This document shows positions 63,806 to 64,000 of a stretch of 64,000 bases of DNA, one piece after another (position 1 is the stretch's first letter; every line of letters starts with the position of its first letter). The notes beneath the pieces were generated by a model, which was given only the letters and a program-made list of their open reading frames with translations, did not search any database and had not been told where the DNA came from. The translations under genes and the position numbers were made by a program. The stretch covers positions 108,650 through 172,649 of the forward strand of contig MCFE01000097.1 in the NCBI GenBank assembly GCA_002104905.1, given 5' to 3'. Source of the stretch: Basidiobolus meristosporus CBS 931.73 (Eukaryota > Basidiobolomycota > Basidiobolomycetes > Basidiobolales > Basidiobolaceae).

Positions 63806-64000
63806 TTAGGGTTAGGGTTAGGGTTAGGGTTAGGGTTAGGGTTAGGGTTAGGGTTAGGGTTAGGGTTAGGGTTAGGGTTAGGGTTAGGGTTAGGGTTAGG
63901 GTTAGGGTTAGGGTTAGGGTTAGGGTTAGGGTTAGGGTTAGGGTTAGGGTTAGGGTTAGGGTTAGGGTTAGGGTTAGGGTTAGGGTTAGGGTTAGGTTAG
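63806..64000 (+). repeat. Terminal telomere, about 32 units of TTAGGG
   Basis: A nearly perfect TTAGGG array runs to the last base of the window, with one shortened TTAGG unit near the very end. The G strand runs 5' to 3' toward the right edge, so the right edge is the chromosome terminus. Confidence 0.97.

Noticed and set aside
63797-64000. A 67-codon plus-strand frame encoding repeated Gly-Leu
   Set aside because: It is the translation of the TTAGGG telomere and not a gene.

Overview
The window is a chromosome end of a filamentous-type fungal nuclear genome. It finishes at 63806-64000 in about 32 tandem TTAGGG units. The protein-coding genes carry short spliceosomal introns (about 50-75 nt, GT..AG, often with a CTAAC/CTGAC-like branch site) and encode fungal proteins. 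A plant-like P-class PPR array, a DENND6 protein, a five-domain group-II-like NDK protein and a CBM19-like domain with a CC pair would suit an early-diverging, non-Dikarya fungus. That placement is inference only.

Layout. From 1 to about 40,000 lies ordinary gene-dense DNA: PAN3 (3' end just cut by the window edge), a chromodomain protein, an EngB/YihA-type mitochondrial GTPase, two secreted proteins (a tandem-Cys protein and an Asp-rich CBM19-like protein), a CorA/Alr-type Mg2+ transporter, a 1,558-residue five-NDK protein, an unknown 217-residue protein, DENND6, a Pru-only RPN13, BUD13, eIF3d, a PPR protein, and an SHPRH/IRC20-type SNF2-RING protein. I reassembled exon structures for most of them, and every reassembled CDS is a whole number of codons. 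From 40,000 to 54,100 genes are sparse and DNA is AT-rich: a thaumatin-like protein, a catalase-like haem protein, a small PPxY membrane protein, an SSU1/TDT-type transporter and a small secreted Cys-rich protein, separated by 1-3.5 kb of empty or decayed sequence, ending in a possible LTR remnant and a G-rich tandem palindrome.

From about 54,177 to the telomere is a nested array of nine telomere-targeted non-LTR retroelement copies, labelled A-I here, all on the minus strand. Each has its 3' end facing the centromere and joined to TTAGGG-like DNA. This is the polarity expected if reverse transcription is primed from the 3' end of the telomeric G strand. One copy (H) is full length and encodes ORF1 plus an APE-type endonuclease/reverse transcriptase; the two reading frames are in the same frame and separated by one TGA followed by CTA, with no ATG near the start of ORF2. 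Two other families (D/F and E/I) encode only an ORF1-like protein, and a third (B/C/G) is short, non-coding and carries four tandem hairpins with compensatory changes. All nine copies share a two-hairpin 3' end whose stems are kept while loops vary.

The most likely undescribed system is therefore a telomere-resident community: one autonomous element with a readthrough polyprotein, ORF1-only satellites and a SINE-like satellite, probably mobilised through the shared 3' RNA structure. Truncated copies run directly into TTAGGG, which fits incomplete cDNA ends being capped by telomere repeats.
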